64,000 nt of DNA from Lysinibacillus piscis (GCF_026012395.1 NZ_BRZA01000007.1:1-64000), one strand, 5' to 3'; shown: positions 1 to 8,965, counted from the stretch's first letter. Made by a program: numbers and translations. The notes: a model not told the origin generated them from the sequence alone.

Positions 1-9
1 ATGTGCAAG

Positions 10-125
<116 letters not shown>

Positions 126-130
126 AACTA

Positions 131-167
131 ACCAGTCAACTGTTGTTTAGCAGTTGACTGGTTTTTT
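131..167 (+). terminator. Rho-independent terminator of the rRNA operon
   Basis: Perfect 12-bp stem (131-142 with 151-162), ACCAGTCAACTG against its complement, followed by a run of Ts, 5 bases after the 5S end. Confidence 0.93.
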
Positions 168-389
168 ATTGATTGAATATGAATTACTACTGCTGTATAT
201 ACTTTCAAATTTAATAGTATAGGAGCTAAATGACAGTACTTGATGAACGAAAATAATACCGTTTAAAAAGATAACTTTCTAACCTAATTGATTAGTTTGA
301 TAAAGCCATTATTTTATCGAAGCTATTTATAGCAAAACGGAAAGTTATTCGTTAGAGGGGATAGTAATTAATTTTTAATAGAAATAGTA

Positions 390-418
390 TTGCATATGTT
401 ATGTTTTTATGATATATT
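390..418 (+). promoter_or_regulatory. Sigma-A promoter of tRNA-Asp
   Basis: TTGCAT (390-395), 17-base spacer, TATATT (413-418). The predicted start is about 10 bases before the tRNA, fitting a separately transcribed tRNA gene. Confidence 0.6.
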
Positions 419-435
419 TTTAAATGTCTTAAATA

Positions 436-511
436 GGTCCCGTGGTGTAGCGGTTAACATGCCTGCCTGTCACGCAGGAGATCGCCGGTTCGATCCCGGT
501 CGGGACCGCCA
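436..511 (+). tRNA. trnD-Asp: tRNA-Asp (anticodon GTC), CCA encoded
   Basis: A 76-base cloverleaf: acceptor GGTCCCG pairs with CGGGACC, the anticodon stem CCTGC/GCAGG encloses the loop CTGTCAC with anticodon GTC, and the T-loop is GGTTCGATCCC. Discriminator G is followed by an encoded CCA. It has its own promoter and terminator and stands apart from the 5S gene by about 300 bases. Confidence 0.97.
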
Positions 512-525
512 TTATCAATATTAAC

Positions 526-561
526 AAAGCTCTTATGATATTTTCATAAGGGCTTTTTTTA
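526..561 (+). terminator. Terminator after tRNA-Asp
   Basis: Stem AGCTCTTATGA (528-538) with TCATAAGGGCT (544-554), followed by seven Ts. Confidence 0.85.
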
Positions 562-1118
562 TGCTTATAGTCTCTAAATGAGTATAATTGAAATATATTT
601 TCCTGTTTGACCATCTGTGTATACAAATTCAATAAAAGCCGTAAATCGTTTGACTTGCATCTAAATATCTTGTGGTACCACATGCAATTTGTTTTGCCAC
701 TTGTGCCTGCACAAAATACTTTCGATGGTTATACTAATTAGTGCGAGCACGTATATAGGATTTTGTAAATGGAGTACTTATTGTAATAAATCGATAGCCG
801 ATCCATTTTACTAGCTATTGCGTCTTTCTATAGCTTTTGATGATATATTAAATTAGTCATTATGAAAAAACGTTGAAATGATAATAACACTAGCTTTCGA
901 GGAGATATGAAAGTATGAAAAAGTGTCCTTAAAATAAAGAAAGGAGAAGCTACTCGCAAAATATCCAAACAAGTTAGTAAGGTACGAAAAATCTCGAGAA
1001 TAAACGACTGTGCAGTGGGGAAGATGAAGTTCGAGAAAGCCGCAATTGTACATTGTAAGGGTTATTAAAATCTTGTTATGGATACATTTGTCTCTATTTT
1101 GAGTGGCAAATATATATT
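562..1118. other. Gene-free stretch
   Basis: I see no credible gene. Short open runs on both strands lack ribosome sites and recognisable products. On the + strand, bases about 925-1066 stay open for some 45 codons without a start codon, which may be decayed coding sequence. Confidence 0.4.
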
Positions 1119-2039
1119 TTGGTAAAAGTAAATGTAAAGCATATTGACGCATTTAGTTCAGTTCCAGGGAAAGGGAACCCAGCTGGTGTTGTCTTGAATG
1201 GTGAGGATTATACAGAGCAACAAATGCTTGCTATTGCTGCAGCAGTTGGATTTAATGAAACAGCTTTTGTTGTTCCATCGAATATTGCTGATTTTCGCAT
1301 TCGTTATTTTACACCTGGGCATGAAATGAATTTATGTGGACATGCAACTATGGGAACAGTTTATGCACTACAAATGCAGGGAGCATTAAAAAAATCAGTA
1401 TTTACCATTGAAACAAATGCTGGTGTATTACCAATACAAATTCGTAAAGAAAATAATCAATTACTAATTACTATGCAGCATGCGAAACCGCAATTTCAAC
1501 CATTTAATGGTTCCAAATCGGAGTTGGCAGCATCAATTGGATTGAGAGAAGAAGACTTACATGCAGACTATCCAATTGTTTATGGTAGTACAGGTATTTG
1601 GACTTTAATTATTCCAATTAAAAAGTTGACAAGCTTTTCCGAAATGTTACCACGCACCGAAGAATTTCCGAGAATTTTAGCAGAGATGCCAAAAGCTTCT
1701 GTACACCCTATCTGTTTAGAAGTGCGTCATCCTGAAAATGATTTGCATGCACGTCATTTTTCATCGCCTTATTCAGGAACAATTGAAGATGCTATTACAG
1801 GAACAGCTTCAGGTGTGATGGGTGCTTATTACAAAGAATATGTCGATAAAGCTATGGAGTTGCCAACAACGCTTATTGTCGAACAAGGACATGAGGTCAA
1901 TAAAGATGGGCGAGTATATGTACATATACAAAAAGAAGAGGAAGAACTAGCTATTTCTATTTCCGGGACGGCTGTTTTTGTGAAAGAGATTGAAGTTGAA
2001 ATAAATGAACATAAAAACAACTCTCTTGGATTTATATAA
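1119..2039 (+). CDS. PhzF-family isomerase-like protein
   Basis: 306 residues, the usual length of the PhzF/diaminopimelate-epimerase-fold family. The N-terminal signature HIDAFSSVPGKGNPAGVV and the motif GFNETAFV are clear; Glu47 in the latter aligns with the catalytic glutamate of PhzF. The second half-barrel carries the family-like EDAITGTASGVMGAYY. Family members isomerise small metabolites, but most Bacillus copies have no known substrate and no phenazine genes are nearby, so no pathway is assigned. The start is TTG at 1119 with only a weak ribosome site (GAGTGG). The gene stands alone: it ends inside its own terminator and is followed by the t6A operon. Confidence 0.85.
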   Translation: MVKVNVKHIDAFSSVPGKGNPAGVVLNGEDYTEQQMLAIAAAVGFNETAFVVPSNIADFRIRYFTPGHEMNLCGHATMGTVYALQMQGALKKSVFTIETNAGVLPIQIRKENNQLLITMQHAKPQFQPFNGSKSELAASIGLREEDLHADYPIVYGSTGIWTLIIPIKKLTSFSEMLPRTEEFPRILAEMPKASVHPICLEVRHPENDLHARHFSSPYSGTIEDAITGTASGVMGAYYKEYVDKAMELPTTLIVEQGHEVNKDGRVYVHIQKEEEELAISISGTAVFVKEIEVEINEHKNNSLGFI

Positions 2040-2058
2040 ACCAAGAGAGTTGTTTTTT
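2016..2058 (+). terminator. Terminator overlapping the 3' end of the phzF-like gene
   Basis: A 14-bp perfect stem (2016-2029 with 2041-2054) and T-run. The stop codon TAA at 2037-2039 lies in the loop, so the last codons form the left arm of the hairpin. Confidence 0.9.
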
Positions 2059-2149
2059 ATGTACAATTGAATGAAAATCAATAGATACTTTGAACATTCA
2101 CGTTCATTTCGGTAAACTAGAGATAATGTAGCTTAGAGAGGATAGAAAG

Positions 2150-2602
2150 ATGATGTATGAGAAAATCATGAATTCACTTGAGGAGACGGAACAGTTTGCA
2201 CTGTCATTAGCGAATTTATTAGAATCACAGGATACAATTACATTAGAGGGGGATTTAGGAGCTGGCAAAACGACTTTCACCAAAGCGTTAGCAAAAGGGC
2301 TTGGAGTAAAGCGTACAGTAAACAGCCCCACCTTTACGATTGTGAAGCAATACGAGGGACGTTTGCCATTTAATCATCTCGATGTGTATCGTTTAGCAGA
2401 GAGCGATGAGGACTTAGGCTGGGATGAGCTATTTTATGGTGAGGCAGTGTCTGTGGTAGAATGGGCACATTTAATTGAAGCAGATTTACCGAAGGATCGT
2501 TTAACGATAGAAATTTACCGAATGGAAGATACAGTGCGTCGTTTTGTGCTCAAACCATACGGTAAACGTTATGAAGGATTGTGTGAGGAGTTGATGAAAT
2601 GA
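2150..2602 (+). CDS. tsaE: tRNA threonylcarbamoyladenosine biosynthesis ATPase TsaE
   Basis: 150 residues. TsaE is the ATPase that drives turnover of the TsaD-TsaB complex transferring threonylcarbamoyl to A37 of ANN-decoding tRNAs. The Walker A motif GDLGAGKTT is at residues 34-42, followed by the family motif SPTFTIV and the HLDVYRL and VVEWAHL segments. ATG at 2150 or 2153 could start it; an AGAGAGGA-like ribosome site lies upstream. It is first in a tightly packed operon, its stop overlapping the start of tsaB by four bases (ATGA). The order equals B. subtilis ydiB-ydiC-ydiD-ydiE. Confidence 0.96.
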   Translation: MMYEKIMNSLEETEQFALSLANLLESQDTITLEGDLGAGKTTFTKALAKGLGVKRTVNSPTFTIVKQYEGRLPFNHLDVYRLAESDEDLGWDELFYGEAVSVVEWAHLIEADLPKDRLTIEIYRMEDTVRRFVLKPYGKRYEGLCEELMK

Positions 2603-3297
2603 TTTGGCTAGGGATTGAAACAGCGAATGCCCCACTCTCTGTAGCTGTTGTACGTGATGGTACAGTTGTGGCAGAAATTGTCCAAAATATTAAGCTGACA
2701 CATTCGGTAGGGGCAATGTCTGCTATTGAAAAAGTTTTAGCAACGGCAGGTGTACAAGCAAAGGATATTGATGTGATTGCTGTATCAGAAGGTCCTGGCT
2801 CTTATACAGGTGTACGAATTGGTGTCACACTTGCCAAAACATTGGCATGGACGTTACAAAAGCCTTTAGTAGGTGTATCTAGTTTGCAGGCATTAGCAGC
2901 AAATAGCTCGCTTTATAATGGCTTGATTTGCCCAATTTTTGATGCTAGAAGAGGCAATGTTTATGCAGCTGTTTATCAAGGTGTGATGTTAACAGAAATC
3001 ATAAAAGATAAGCATATGGCGATTGAGGAATTACTAACAAAATTGCAAGCTATGGAAGTGCCTATATTATTTGTCGGTGCAGATGTAGATGTCTTTTGGG
3101 ATACAATTGTTGCCGCTCTTGGTGAAAAAGCGCAACGTGCACCACTCAGTCATCAATTACCACGAGCAAGTGAAGTGATTCGGCTGGCTATTCAACAAGA
3201 GCTACCTAGCATTGAAGCGACACACCATTTTGTTCCTCAGTATCAACGCATTGCAGAAGCAGAAGCGAATTGGTTAAAGGAGCAGAAACATGAGTAA
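2599..3297 (+). CDS. tsaB: tRNA t6A biosynthesis protein TsaB
   Basis: 232 residues of the ASKHA-fold TsaB family, the non-catalytic partner that dimerises with TsaD and recruits TsaE. The start MIWLGIETANAPLSVAV and the motif SEGPGSYTGVRIGV are diagnostic. The C-terminal part after residue about 110 is less conserved, as usual. It overlaps tsaE by 4 bases and rimI by 8 bases, implying translational coupling and stoichiometric production of the complex. Confidence 0.96.
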   Translation: MIWLGIETANAPLSVAVVRDGTVVAEIVQNIKLTHSVGAMSAIEKVLATAGVQAKDIDVIAVSEGPGSYTGVRIGVTLAKTLAWTLQKPLVGVSSLQALAANSSLYNGLICPIFDARRGNVYAAVYQGVMLTEIIKDKHMAIEELLTKLQAMEVPILFVGADVDVFWDTIVAALGEKAQRAPLSHQLPRASEVIRLAIQQELPSIEATHHFVPQYQRIAEAEANWLKEQKHE

Positions 3298-3739
3298 TAT
3301 TACTTATCGTAAAATGGTATCTGCTGATGTCCCAACAGTGTACGAGATTGAGTGTGCGACATTTCCAACTCCGTGGACATTAGATTCGTTTTACCATGAG
3401 ATGCATGAAAATGAATATGCCTATTATATCGTGGCGGTGGATGAAGAAGAGCATATTGTCGGCTTTTGTGGCATGTGGATGGTCATTGATGCCGCACAAA
3501 TTACAAATGTGGCAGTGGTAGAAGCAGCACGTGGTCAAGGTATTGGTGAAGGCTTAATGCGTGAGGCGATGGATGTGGCACGTCAGCATAATATGGATGT
3601 GATGAGTTTAGAAGTGCGTGTAACGAATACCGTAGCTAAAACACTTTATCGTAAGCTTTATTTTCGAGATGGTGGTTTACGTAAAGGCTATTATACAGAT
3701 AACGGGGAGGATGCCCTGGTCATGTGGGTGAATTTATAA
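3290..3739 (+). CDS. rimI: Ribosomal protein S18-alanine N-acetyltransferase RimI
   Basis: 149-residue GNAT protein. The acetyl-CoA loop is seen as [18 protein letters not shown], and the C-terminal half has [20 protein letters not shown], the typical RimI end with its NxxAxxLY-like motif. RimI acetylates the N-terminal alanine of ribosomal protein S18. Its place between tsaB and tsaD is the standard Bacillus arrangement and supports RimI over other GNAT proteins. It overlaps both neighbours. Confidence 0.92.
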   Translation: MSNITYRKMVSADVPTVYEIECATFPTPWTLDSFYHEMHENEYAYYIVAVDEEEHIVGFCGMWMVIDAAQITNVAVVEAARGQGIGEGLMREAMDVARQHNMDVMSLEVRVTNTVAKTLYRKLYFRDGGLRKGYYTDNGEDALVMWVNL

Positions 3740-4758
3740 TGGAAAATCGAATGATATTAGCAATCGAAACAAGTTGTGATGAAACAGCCGCAGCCATTAT
3801 TCGCAATGGCTCAGATATTGTTTCTAATGTTGTGGCTTCTCAAATCGAAAGTCATAAGCGCTTTGGTGGAGTTGTACCTGAAATTGCTTCTCGTCATCAT
3901 GTGGAGCAAATTACTATTGTTATAGAAGAAGCTTTAAAACAAGCCAATATAGTGCCAGCAGATTTAGATGCAGTGGCTGTCACTGAAGGACCTGGTCTTG
4001 TTGGAGCATTGCTGATTGGTATTAATGCAGCGAAGGCATTTGCATTTGCACATAATTTACCAATTATTGGTGTCCATCATATTGCGGGGCATATTTATGC
4101 AAATGCTCTGATACAGCCAATGGAGTTTCCTTTATTAGCACTTGTTGTATCAGGTGGGCATACGGAGCTTGTGTATATGAAGGAACACGGCTCTTTTGAA
4201 GTGATTGGCGAAACACGTGATGATGCGGCAGGTGAAGCATACGATAAAGTAGCGCGTGTGTTAAATTTACCGTATCCAGGTGGTCCACGTATCGACCAGC
4301 TTGCCCATGAAGGACAGGAAGCAGTAGCATTTCCAAGAGTATGGCTGGAGGAAGGCTCCTATGATTTTAGCTTTAGTGGCTTGAAATCGGCGGTCATTAA
4401 TTACAAGCATAATATGGATCAACGGGGAGAAACGATTTCTCCAGCGGCTGTTGCAAAAGGATTTCAGGATAGTGTAGTGGAAGTGTTAACAGCTAAAACA
4501 TTGCGTGCTGCTCGTGAATATCAGGTGAAGCAGGTCATTGCAGCAGGTGGTGTAGCCGCCAATAAAGGCTTACGTACATCGCTTGAGCATGTCTTTGTGG
4601 AGGAAGGTATTCCATTCTTCGTGCCACCGTTAAAGCTATGTACAGATAATGCAGCGATGATTGGTGCGGTCGCAGCGCAAATGTTTGAAGCGGGTATACG
4701 AGGCAATTTAACGATGAATGGACGTCCAGGGATGGAATTACACTCTTGGACAGAATAA
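3739..4758 (+). CDS. tsaD: tRNA N6-adenosine threonylcarbamoyltransferase TsaD
   Basis: 339 residues from ATG 3739, which overlaps the rimI stop (TAATG). A GTG at 3724 would add five residues, but B. subtilis TsaD and the GGGTG ribosome site fit 3739 better. TsaD is the catalytic subunit that attaches threonylcarbamoyl to A37. It shows [12 protein letters not shown] at the start, the metal-binding HHIAGH motif (about residue 110), [10 protein letters not shown] and [10 protein letters not shown], all at family positions. It is the last gene of the operon; a terminator and the DnaA-box cluster follow, as in the B. subtilis gcp-ydiF interval. Confidence 0.97.
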   Translation: MENRMILAIETSCDETAAAIIRNGSDIVSNVVASQIESHKRFGGVVPEIASRHHVEQITIVIEEALKQANIVPADLDAVAVTEGPGLVGALLIGINAAKAFAFAHNLPIIGVHHIAGHIYANALIQPMEFPLLALVVSGGHTELVYMKEHGSFEVIGETRDDAAGEAYDKVARVLNLPYPGGPRIDQLAHEGQEAVAFPRVWLEEGSYDFSFSGLKSAVINYKHNMDQRGETISPAAVAKGFQDSVVEVLTAKTLRAAREYQVKQVIAAGGVAANKGLRTSLEHVFVEEGIPFFVPPLKLCTDNAAMIGAVAAQMFEAGIRGNLTMNGRPGMELHSWTE

Positions 4759-4763
4759 ACGTG

Positions 4764-4795
4764 GGACATCACTAATAGGTGGTGTCCTTCTTTAT
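4764..4795 (+). terminator. Terminator of the t6A operon
   Basis: Stem GGACATCAC (4764-4772) with GTGGTGTCC (4779-4787), one G-T pair, then a T-rich tail. Confidence 0.75.
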
Positions 4796-4917
4796 TGCAT
4801 GTTATTTGTTGTCGATATGAGAAGGCATGTATATCCATAAAAACTGCACAGTATTGACAATATTTTCAGAAAAATTGTACACAGTATGAATCATTAAAAG
4901 TGAGCGAACATTCGTAC

Positions 4918-5076
4918 TTATGCACAAACTGTTGATAAGTTGTGTATAAATTGTGATTATTCTATATTTAGTAGTAGATATAAACAGTTTGAATGTGGAT
5001 AAAATAAATTTCAATTGTGGATAATGTGGAAAACTCTGTTGATATGTTGATATTGCTAGATTAATAATGTGAATAA
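4918..5076. promoter_or_regulatory. DnaA-box cluster
   Basis: Five exact matches to TTATNCACA lie within 160 bases: 4918-4926 (+, TTATGCACA), 4941-4949 (-, TTATACACA), 4994-5002 (-, TTATCCACA), 5016-5024 (-, TTATCCACA) and 5068-5076 (-, TTATTCACA). One-mismatch sites occur at 4875-4883, 4930-4938 and 5025-5033. The surrounding DNA is very AT-rich. There is no dnaA or dnaN here, so this is not oriC. In B. subtilis a DnaA-box cluster is known between gcp (tsaD) and ydiF and helps restrain initiation; the position is the same here, with the exporter genes inserted before ydiF. Confidence 0.8.
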
Positions 5077-5108
5077 ATTTGTGGGCATTTTTTGTCGAAA
5101 ATTAGCAC

Positions 5109-5137
5109 TTGACCAATATATATGACAAATATAGATA
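5109..5137 (+). promoter_or_regulatory. Candidate sigma-A promoter of the ABC exporter
   Basis: TTGACC (5109-5114), 17-base spacer, TAGATA (5132-5137). It would give a leader of about 125 bases before the first exporter gene. Confidence 0.4.
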
Positions 5138-5270
5138 AGATACGACAAACGAAGCAGTAAGACTTGCAAAAAGATATCTTGAGAAATATAATGATGAAAT
5201 GTTAAAAATATTTCTATAACCGAAATATTCTAATAACAATGTGGGGGGTTCATTAGAAAGGGGGAGAAAG

Positions 5271-7028
5271 ATGAAAGTCTTTTTAAAGTTAGGATGGTTC
5301 TTTAAGCTACAGTGGCGAGAATATACAATTGGTATCGTGATGCTTATATTCGTTGCACTACTTCAGCTAGTACCACCAAAGATTATTGGCTATACCATTG
5401 ATGAAATCGGCACAGGTACATTAACAAAATCTTCATTATTAAAATGGATATCGATTATTGCACTTGTAGCGCTCTGTATGTATGTACTTCGTTACTATTG
5501 GCGTAAAATGATTTTTGGTTCCTCTAATTTACTTGCTAAAATAATGAGAGAGAAATTATTCCGTCATTTTACGAAATTAGGGACATCTTTTTATCAACAA
5601 CGTCGAATAGGAGATTTAATGGCACATGCTACAAATGATGTGTCTGCTGTGCAACAAACAGCAGGTGGTGGGGTACTTACATTATTTGATTCTATTACAA
5701 CGGGTGGTTTTGTATTAATAGCGATGGCTTTTACAATCGACTGGCGTTTAACATTGATTGCCTTGATTCCTATGCCGTTAATGGCTTTTTCAACAAGCTA
5801 TTATGGAAAGCTGATTCATCAGCGATTCCGAGATGCACAAGCTGCTTTTTCAGACTTAAATGACAAAACACAGGAATCTATTTCAGGAGTTAAAGTTATT
5901 AAATCATTTGGCTATCAACAGGAGGATATTGAGGATTTTACAAAACTATCGAAAGATGTTGTGGATAAAAATATCCGTGTAGCACGTATTGATTCACTTT
6001 TTGATCCGACAATTAGTCTTGTGATTGCGATTAGTTACTTTTTAACGCTAGCATTTGGGGCCAAATTTATCGTTGAAGATGCCATGTCTATCGGCGATTT
6101 AGTGGCTTTCACTGCCTATCTAGGGTTACTTGTTTGGCCAATGTTGGCAATTGGTATGTTATTTAATATTGTAGAGCGTGGGCATGCTTCCTATGAAAGA
6201 ATTGAGCAAATTTTAAACGAACCGATTGGGATGGAAGATAGAGCAGATGCATTGACACATGTGCCAAGTGGTGATTTATCCTTCCATATTAATAGCTTCA
6301 CATTCCCAGGTGATGCCACACCTTCTTTACGACAGGTTCATTTTGAGTTGAAAGAAGGGCAAACATTAGGAATTGTAGGAAAAACGGGTGCTGGTAAATC
6401 AGCTATCTTAAAATTATTATTACGTCAGTTTGATGGCTTTGATGGATCGATTATACTAGGTGGACATACCATCGAAGCATATGAGAAAAATAAATTACGA
6501 CAAGCAATTGGCTATGTGCCACAAGATCATTTTTTATTTTCCACAACAGTCTATCAAAATATTGCATTTGCACAGGTGGATGCAGCAACTGAAGAAGTGG
6601 AACAAGCAGCGAAAGTTGCCCATATCCATGAAGATATTTTGCGTTTTAGCAATGGCTATGAAACGGTTGTAGGTGAACGTGGTGTGGCATTATCAGGTGG
6701 ACAAAAGCAACGTATTTCCATTGCTCGTGCGCTCATGATGCAGCCCAATGTGTTAATTTTGGATGATTCTTTATCAGCTGTTGATGCGAAAACAGAGGAA
6801 GCTATTTTAGAATCTTTAAAAATGGCTCGTGATAAAGCGACAACGATTATTACGTCCCATCGTTTAAGTGCTATTCAGCATGCACATATCATTTTATTTA
6901 TGGAAAATGGTACAGTTGTTGAAAAAGGTACACATGAAGAGCTCATGGAATTACAAGGGCGCTATTATGAAATGTATCAGCTTCAACAACTAGAGCAATT
7001 AGTAGAGCAAGGTGGTGGCACACAATGA
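5271..7028 (+). CDS. ABC multidrug exporter, degenerate-site subunit (BmrC/YheI-like)
   Basis: 585 residues from ATG 5271, chosen because AAAGGGGGAG sits just upstream; the frame extends to GTG 5241 without support. B. subtilis BmrC (YheI) has the same length. Six membrane helices occupy about residues 1-300 and the ATPase the rest. Walker A is GKTGAGKSA (about 370), the signature LSGGQ is intact, but Walker B reads LILDDSLSAVD, with Asp in place of the catalytic Glu. That is typical of the half that makes the degenerate site of heterodimeric exporters (BmrCD, LmrCD). It overlaps the next gene by four bases. Export of drugs or other amphiphiles is inferred from the family. Confidence 0.9.
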   Translation: MKVFLKLGWFFKLQWREYTIGIVMLIFVALLQLVPPKIIGYTIDEIGTGTLTKSSLLKWISIIALVALCMYVLRYYWRKMIFGSSNLLAKIMREKLFRHFTKLGTSFYQQRRIGDLMAHATNDVSAVQQTAGGGVLTLFDSITTGGFVLIAMAFTIDWRLTLIALIPMPLMAFSTSYYGKLIHQRFRDAQAAFSDLNDKTQESISGVKVIKSFGYQQEDIEDFTKLSKDVVDKNIRVARIDSLFDPTISLVIAISYFLTLAFGAKFIVEDAMSIGDLVAFTAYLGLLVWPMLAIGMLFNIVERGHASYERIEQILNEPIGMEDRADALTHVPSGDLSFHINSFTFPGDATPSLRQVHFELKEGQTLGIVGKTGAGKSAILKLLLRQFDGFDGSIILGGHTIEAYEKNKLRQAIGYVPQDHFLFSTTVYQNIAFAQVDAATEEVEQAAKVAHIHEDILRFSNGYETVVGERGVALSGGQKQRISIARALMMQPNVLILDDSLSAVDAKTEEAILESLKMARDKATTIITSHRLSAIQHAHIILFMENGTVVEKGTHEELMELQGRYYEMYQLQQLEQLVEQGGGTQ

Positions 7029-8785
7029 CCAATTTAACGATTTCACGTCAGGAGCAGGCAACCGTTTTAAAGCGTCTTATTGGTTATATACGACCACATA
7101 AAAAAGCGCTAGCCATTGCGATTAGTATTTTATTACTATCGGTAGTAGGGGAAGTGTTATCGCCTATTATTATTAAAACGTTTATTGATAATCATGTCAT
7201 GAAGATGAGCTTTGAAACATCTGCTATGGTGACACTTGCCATATCATTTATGTTTTTGGAAATTGTCAATGTCATTTGTCGTTACTTCCAGCATTTGCAT
7301 TTCAATATGATTGCATTAAGAGTAGTTCAGCAAATTCGTGTTGATGTTTATGAAAAGGTTCAACATTTAGGTATGCGCTATTTTGATAGAGTGCCTGCTG
7401 GTGCAACTGTGTCACGTGTAACAAATGATACAGAGGCTATCAAAGATTTATTTATTAATGTGTTCATCGCCATTGTTCAAGCGATATTCTTGATTACAGG
7501 TGTATTTATTGCGATGTTTTTATTGAATGCTAAATTGGCGGTATTTGTGTTATTTATTTTGCCGGCAGTCGTGTATGTTGTTTATTTGTATCGTAAAAAA
7601 AGTGCGGTCATCTACATGGCTATGCGTGAAAAATTAAGTGAGCTAAATGCAAAGCTATCTGAAAATTTATCAGGCATGAGTATTATTCAAATGTTCCGTC
7701 AAGAAAAGCGGATGAATACGGAATTTGATGACATTAATGAGCAACATTTTGCAGCGATGATGAATAATACGAAATTGAATAGCTTGTTATTGCGTCCAAT
7801 TATTGATTTAATTTATTTCGCTACTATTGTGATATTGCTTAGTTTCTTTGGCATTACATCTTTTACGACGGCTGTTGAAGTTGGGGTTGTATATGCCTTT
7901 GTGAGCTATATTAACCGTTTCTTTGAGCCGATTAATCAGATGATGGAACAGCTCGCTTTTTTACAGCAGGCTGTCGTAGCTGGTAAACGCGTCTTTGATG
8001 TGTTAGATGAAGAAGATATGGAGCCAGCTCAGCAGGAAAAGCCTTATGAAATTACGGCTGGAAAAATTGAGTTTAAAGATGTGACGTTTAGCTATGACGG
8101 ACAAACAGATGTGTTGAAAAATATTTCGTTTACGGTGAATCCAGGGGAAACGGTAGCACTTGTTGGGCATACAGGTTCAGGAAAAAGTTCGATTATTAAC
8201 TTATTAATGCGCTTTTATGAATTTGAGCGTGGTGACATTCGAATAGATGGTCATTCTATCAAAAGTTATCCGCAACAGCAATTACGCCATAAAGTAGGCT
8301 TGGTGCTGCAAGATCCATTCCTGTTTTATGGAACTATCGCAAGTAATATTCGTTTGTTTGGCCGTAGCACTGAACAGGAAATTAAAGAGGCAGCTGAATT
8401 TGTGCGTGCTGACTTTATTCAGGAGCTACCAAATCAATTTGAACAGCATGTGACAGAACGTGGCTCTACTTATTCTAGTGGACAACGGCAATTAATTGCT
8501 TTCGCCCGGACAATGGCAAGACAGCCGAAAATTTTAGTGCTGGATGAAGCAACGGCCTCGATTGATACAGAAACAGAGGTAGCTATTCAAGAGTCATTGG
8601 AGCGTATGCGAAAAGGGCGTACAACGATAGCTATTGCCCACCGATTATCTACAATTCAGGATGCGGAGCAAATTTTAGTGCTACATCATGGTGAAATTGT
8701 AGAGCGTGGTAACCACCAAGAATTATTGGCGAAAAAAGGGCTATACCATAAAATGTACTTGCTACAAAATAGTATTGTAGAATAA
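7025..8785 (+). CDS. ABC multidrug exporter, catalytic subunit (BmrD/LmrD-like)
   Basis: 586 residues, shorter than B. subtilis BmrD (673). Six TM helices lie in the first 310 residues. The ATPase has Walker A GHTGSGKSS (about 380) and a complete Walker B with catalytic Glu (LVLDEATASID), but its signature is YSSGQRQ instead of LSGGQ. Together with the Asp-for-Glu change in the partner, this gives one working and one degenerate ATP site in the dimer. Coupled by ATGA overlap to the upstream gene; a terminator closes the two-gene operon. Confidence 0.9.
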   Translation: MTNLTISRQEQATVLKRLIGYIRPHKKALAIAISILLLSVVGEVLSPIIIKTFIDNHVMKMSFETSAMVTLAISFMFLEIVNVICRYFQHLHFNMIALRVVQQIRVDVYEKVQHLGMRYFDRVPAGATVSRVTNDTEAIKDLFINVFIAIVQAIFLITGVFIAMFLLNAKLAVFVLFILPAVVYVVYLYRKKSAVIYMAMREKLSELNAKLSENLSGMSIIQMFRQEKRMNTEFDDINEQHFAAMMNNTKLNSLLLRPIIDLIYFATIVILLSFFGITSFTTAVEVGVVYAFVSYINRFFEPINQMMEQLAFLQQAVVAGKRVFDVLDEEDMEPAQQEKPYEITAGKIEFKDVTFSYDGQTDVLKNISFTVNPGETVALVGHTGSGKSSIINLLMRFYEFERGDIRIDGHSIKSYPQQQLRHKVGLVLQDPFLFYGTIASNIRLFGRSTEQEIKEAAEFVRADFIQELPNQFEQHVTERGSTYSSGQRQLIAFARTMARQPKILVLDEATASIDTETEVAIQESLERMRKGRTTIAIAHRLSTIQDAEQILVLHHGEIVERGNHQELLAKKGLYHKMYLLQNSIVE

Positions 8786-8790
8786 ATAAA

Positions 8791-8834
8791 AAATGCGAGA
8801 AATCAATTTTAACCTTTGATTTCTCGCATTTTAC
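8791..8834 (+). terminator. Terminator of the exporter operon
   Basis: A 15-bp perfect stem (8791-8805 with 8817-8831), AAATGCGAGAAATCA against its complement. A-rich before and short T-run after, so it may act on both strands. Confidence 0.85.
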
Positions 8835-8840
8835 CCCGTA

Positions 8841-8959
8841 TTAACAGGCTGTAAGACCCCAACTTCCAAAGTAGGGGGAATGCACAGCCTGTAAAAACCC
8901 GATTGGTGAAACTACCAATCGGTGGGGATGAGGAAAGCCCCCACCGATTGAAGGTTCAC
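8841..8959 (+). mobile_element. Lone IS200/IS605-like right end (omega-RNA-like)
   Basis: A dense block of nested hairpins: ACAGGCTGT (8844-8852) with ACAGCCTGT (8884-8892); CCGATTGGT (8899-8907) with ACCAATCGG (8914-8922); and CAATCGGTGGGG (8916-8927), which pairs alternatively with CCCCACCGATTG (8939-8950), enclosing GAGGAAAGC. It ends in GGTTCAC. The series GTAAGACCCC, GGTGAAACTACC, GAGGAAAGCCCCC and GTTCAC is how the 3' end of many Firmicute TnpB-type IS605 elements reads, where it forms the RNA guide scaffold and the transposon end. No tnpA or tnpB is present, so this would be a solo end or a PATE-like derivative. Recognition is from memory of the family pattern. Confidence 0.55.
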
Positions 8960-8965
8960 TTTATT

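Noticed and set aside
429-683. 84-codon frame on the minus strand over the tRNA gene
   Set aside because: It contains the tRNA-Asp gene in antisense and has no ribosome site. Its middle is the tRNA read backwards.
853-1152. 99-codon minus-strand frame
   Set aside because: No ribosome site, hydrophobic low-complexity product, and it overlaps the start of the phzF-like gene.
4918-5076. A replication origin (oriC)
   Set aside because: DnaA boxes are present, but dnaA, dnaN and rpmH are absent and the gene order is that of the tsaD-ydiF region, so this is treated as an accessory DnaA-box cluster.
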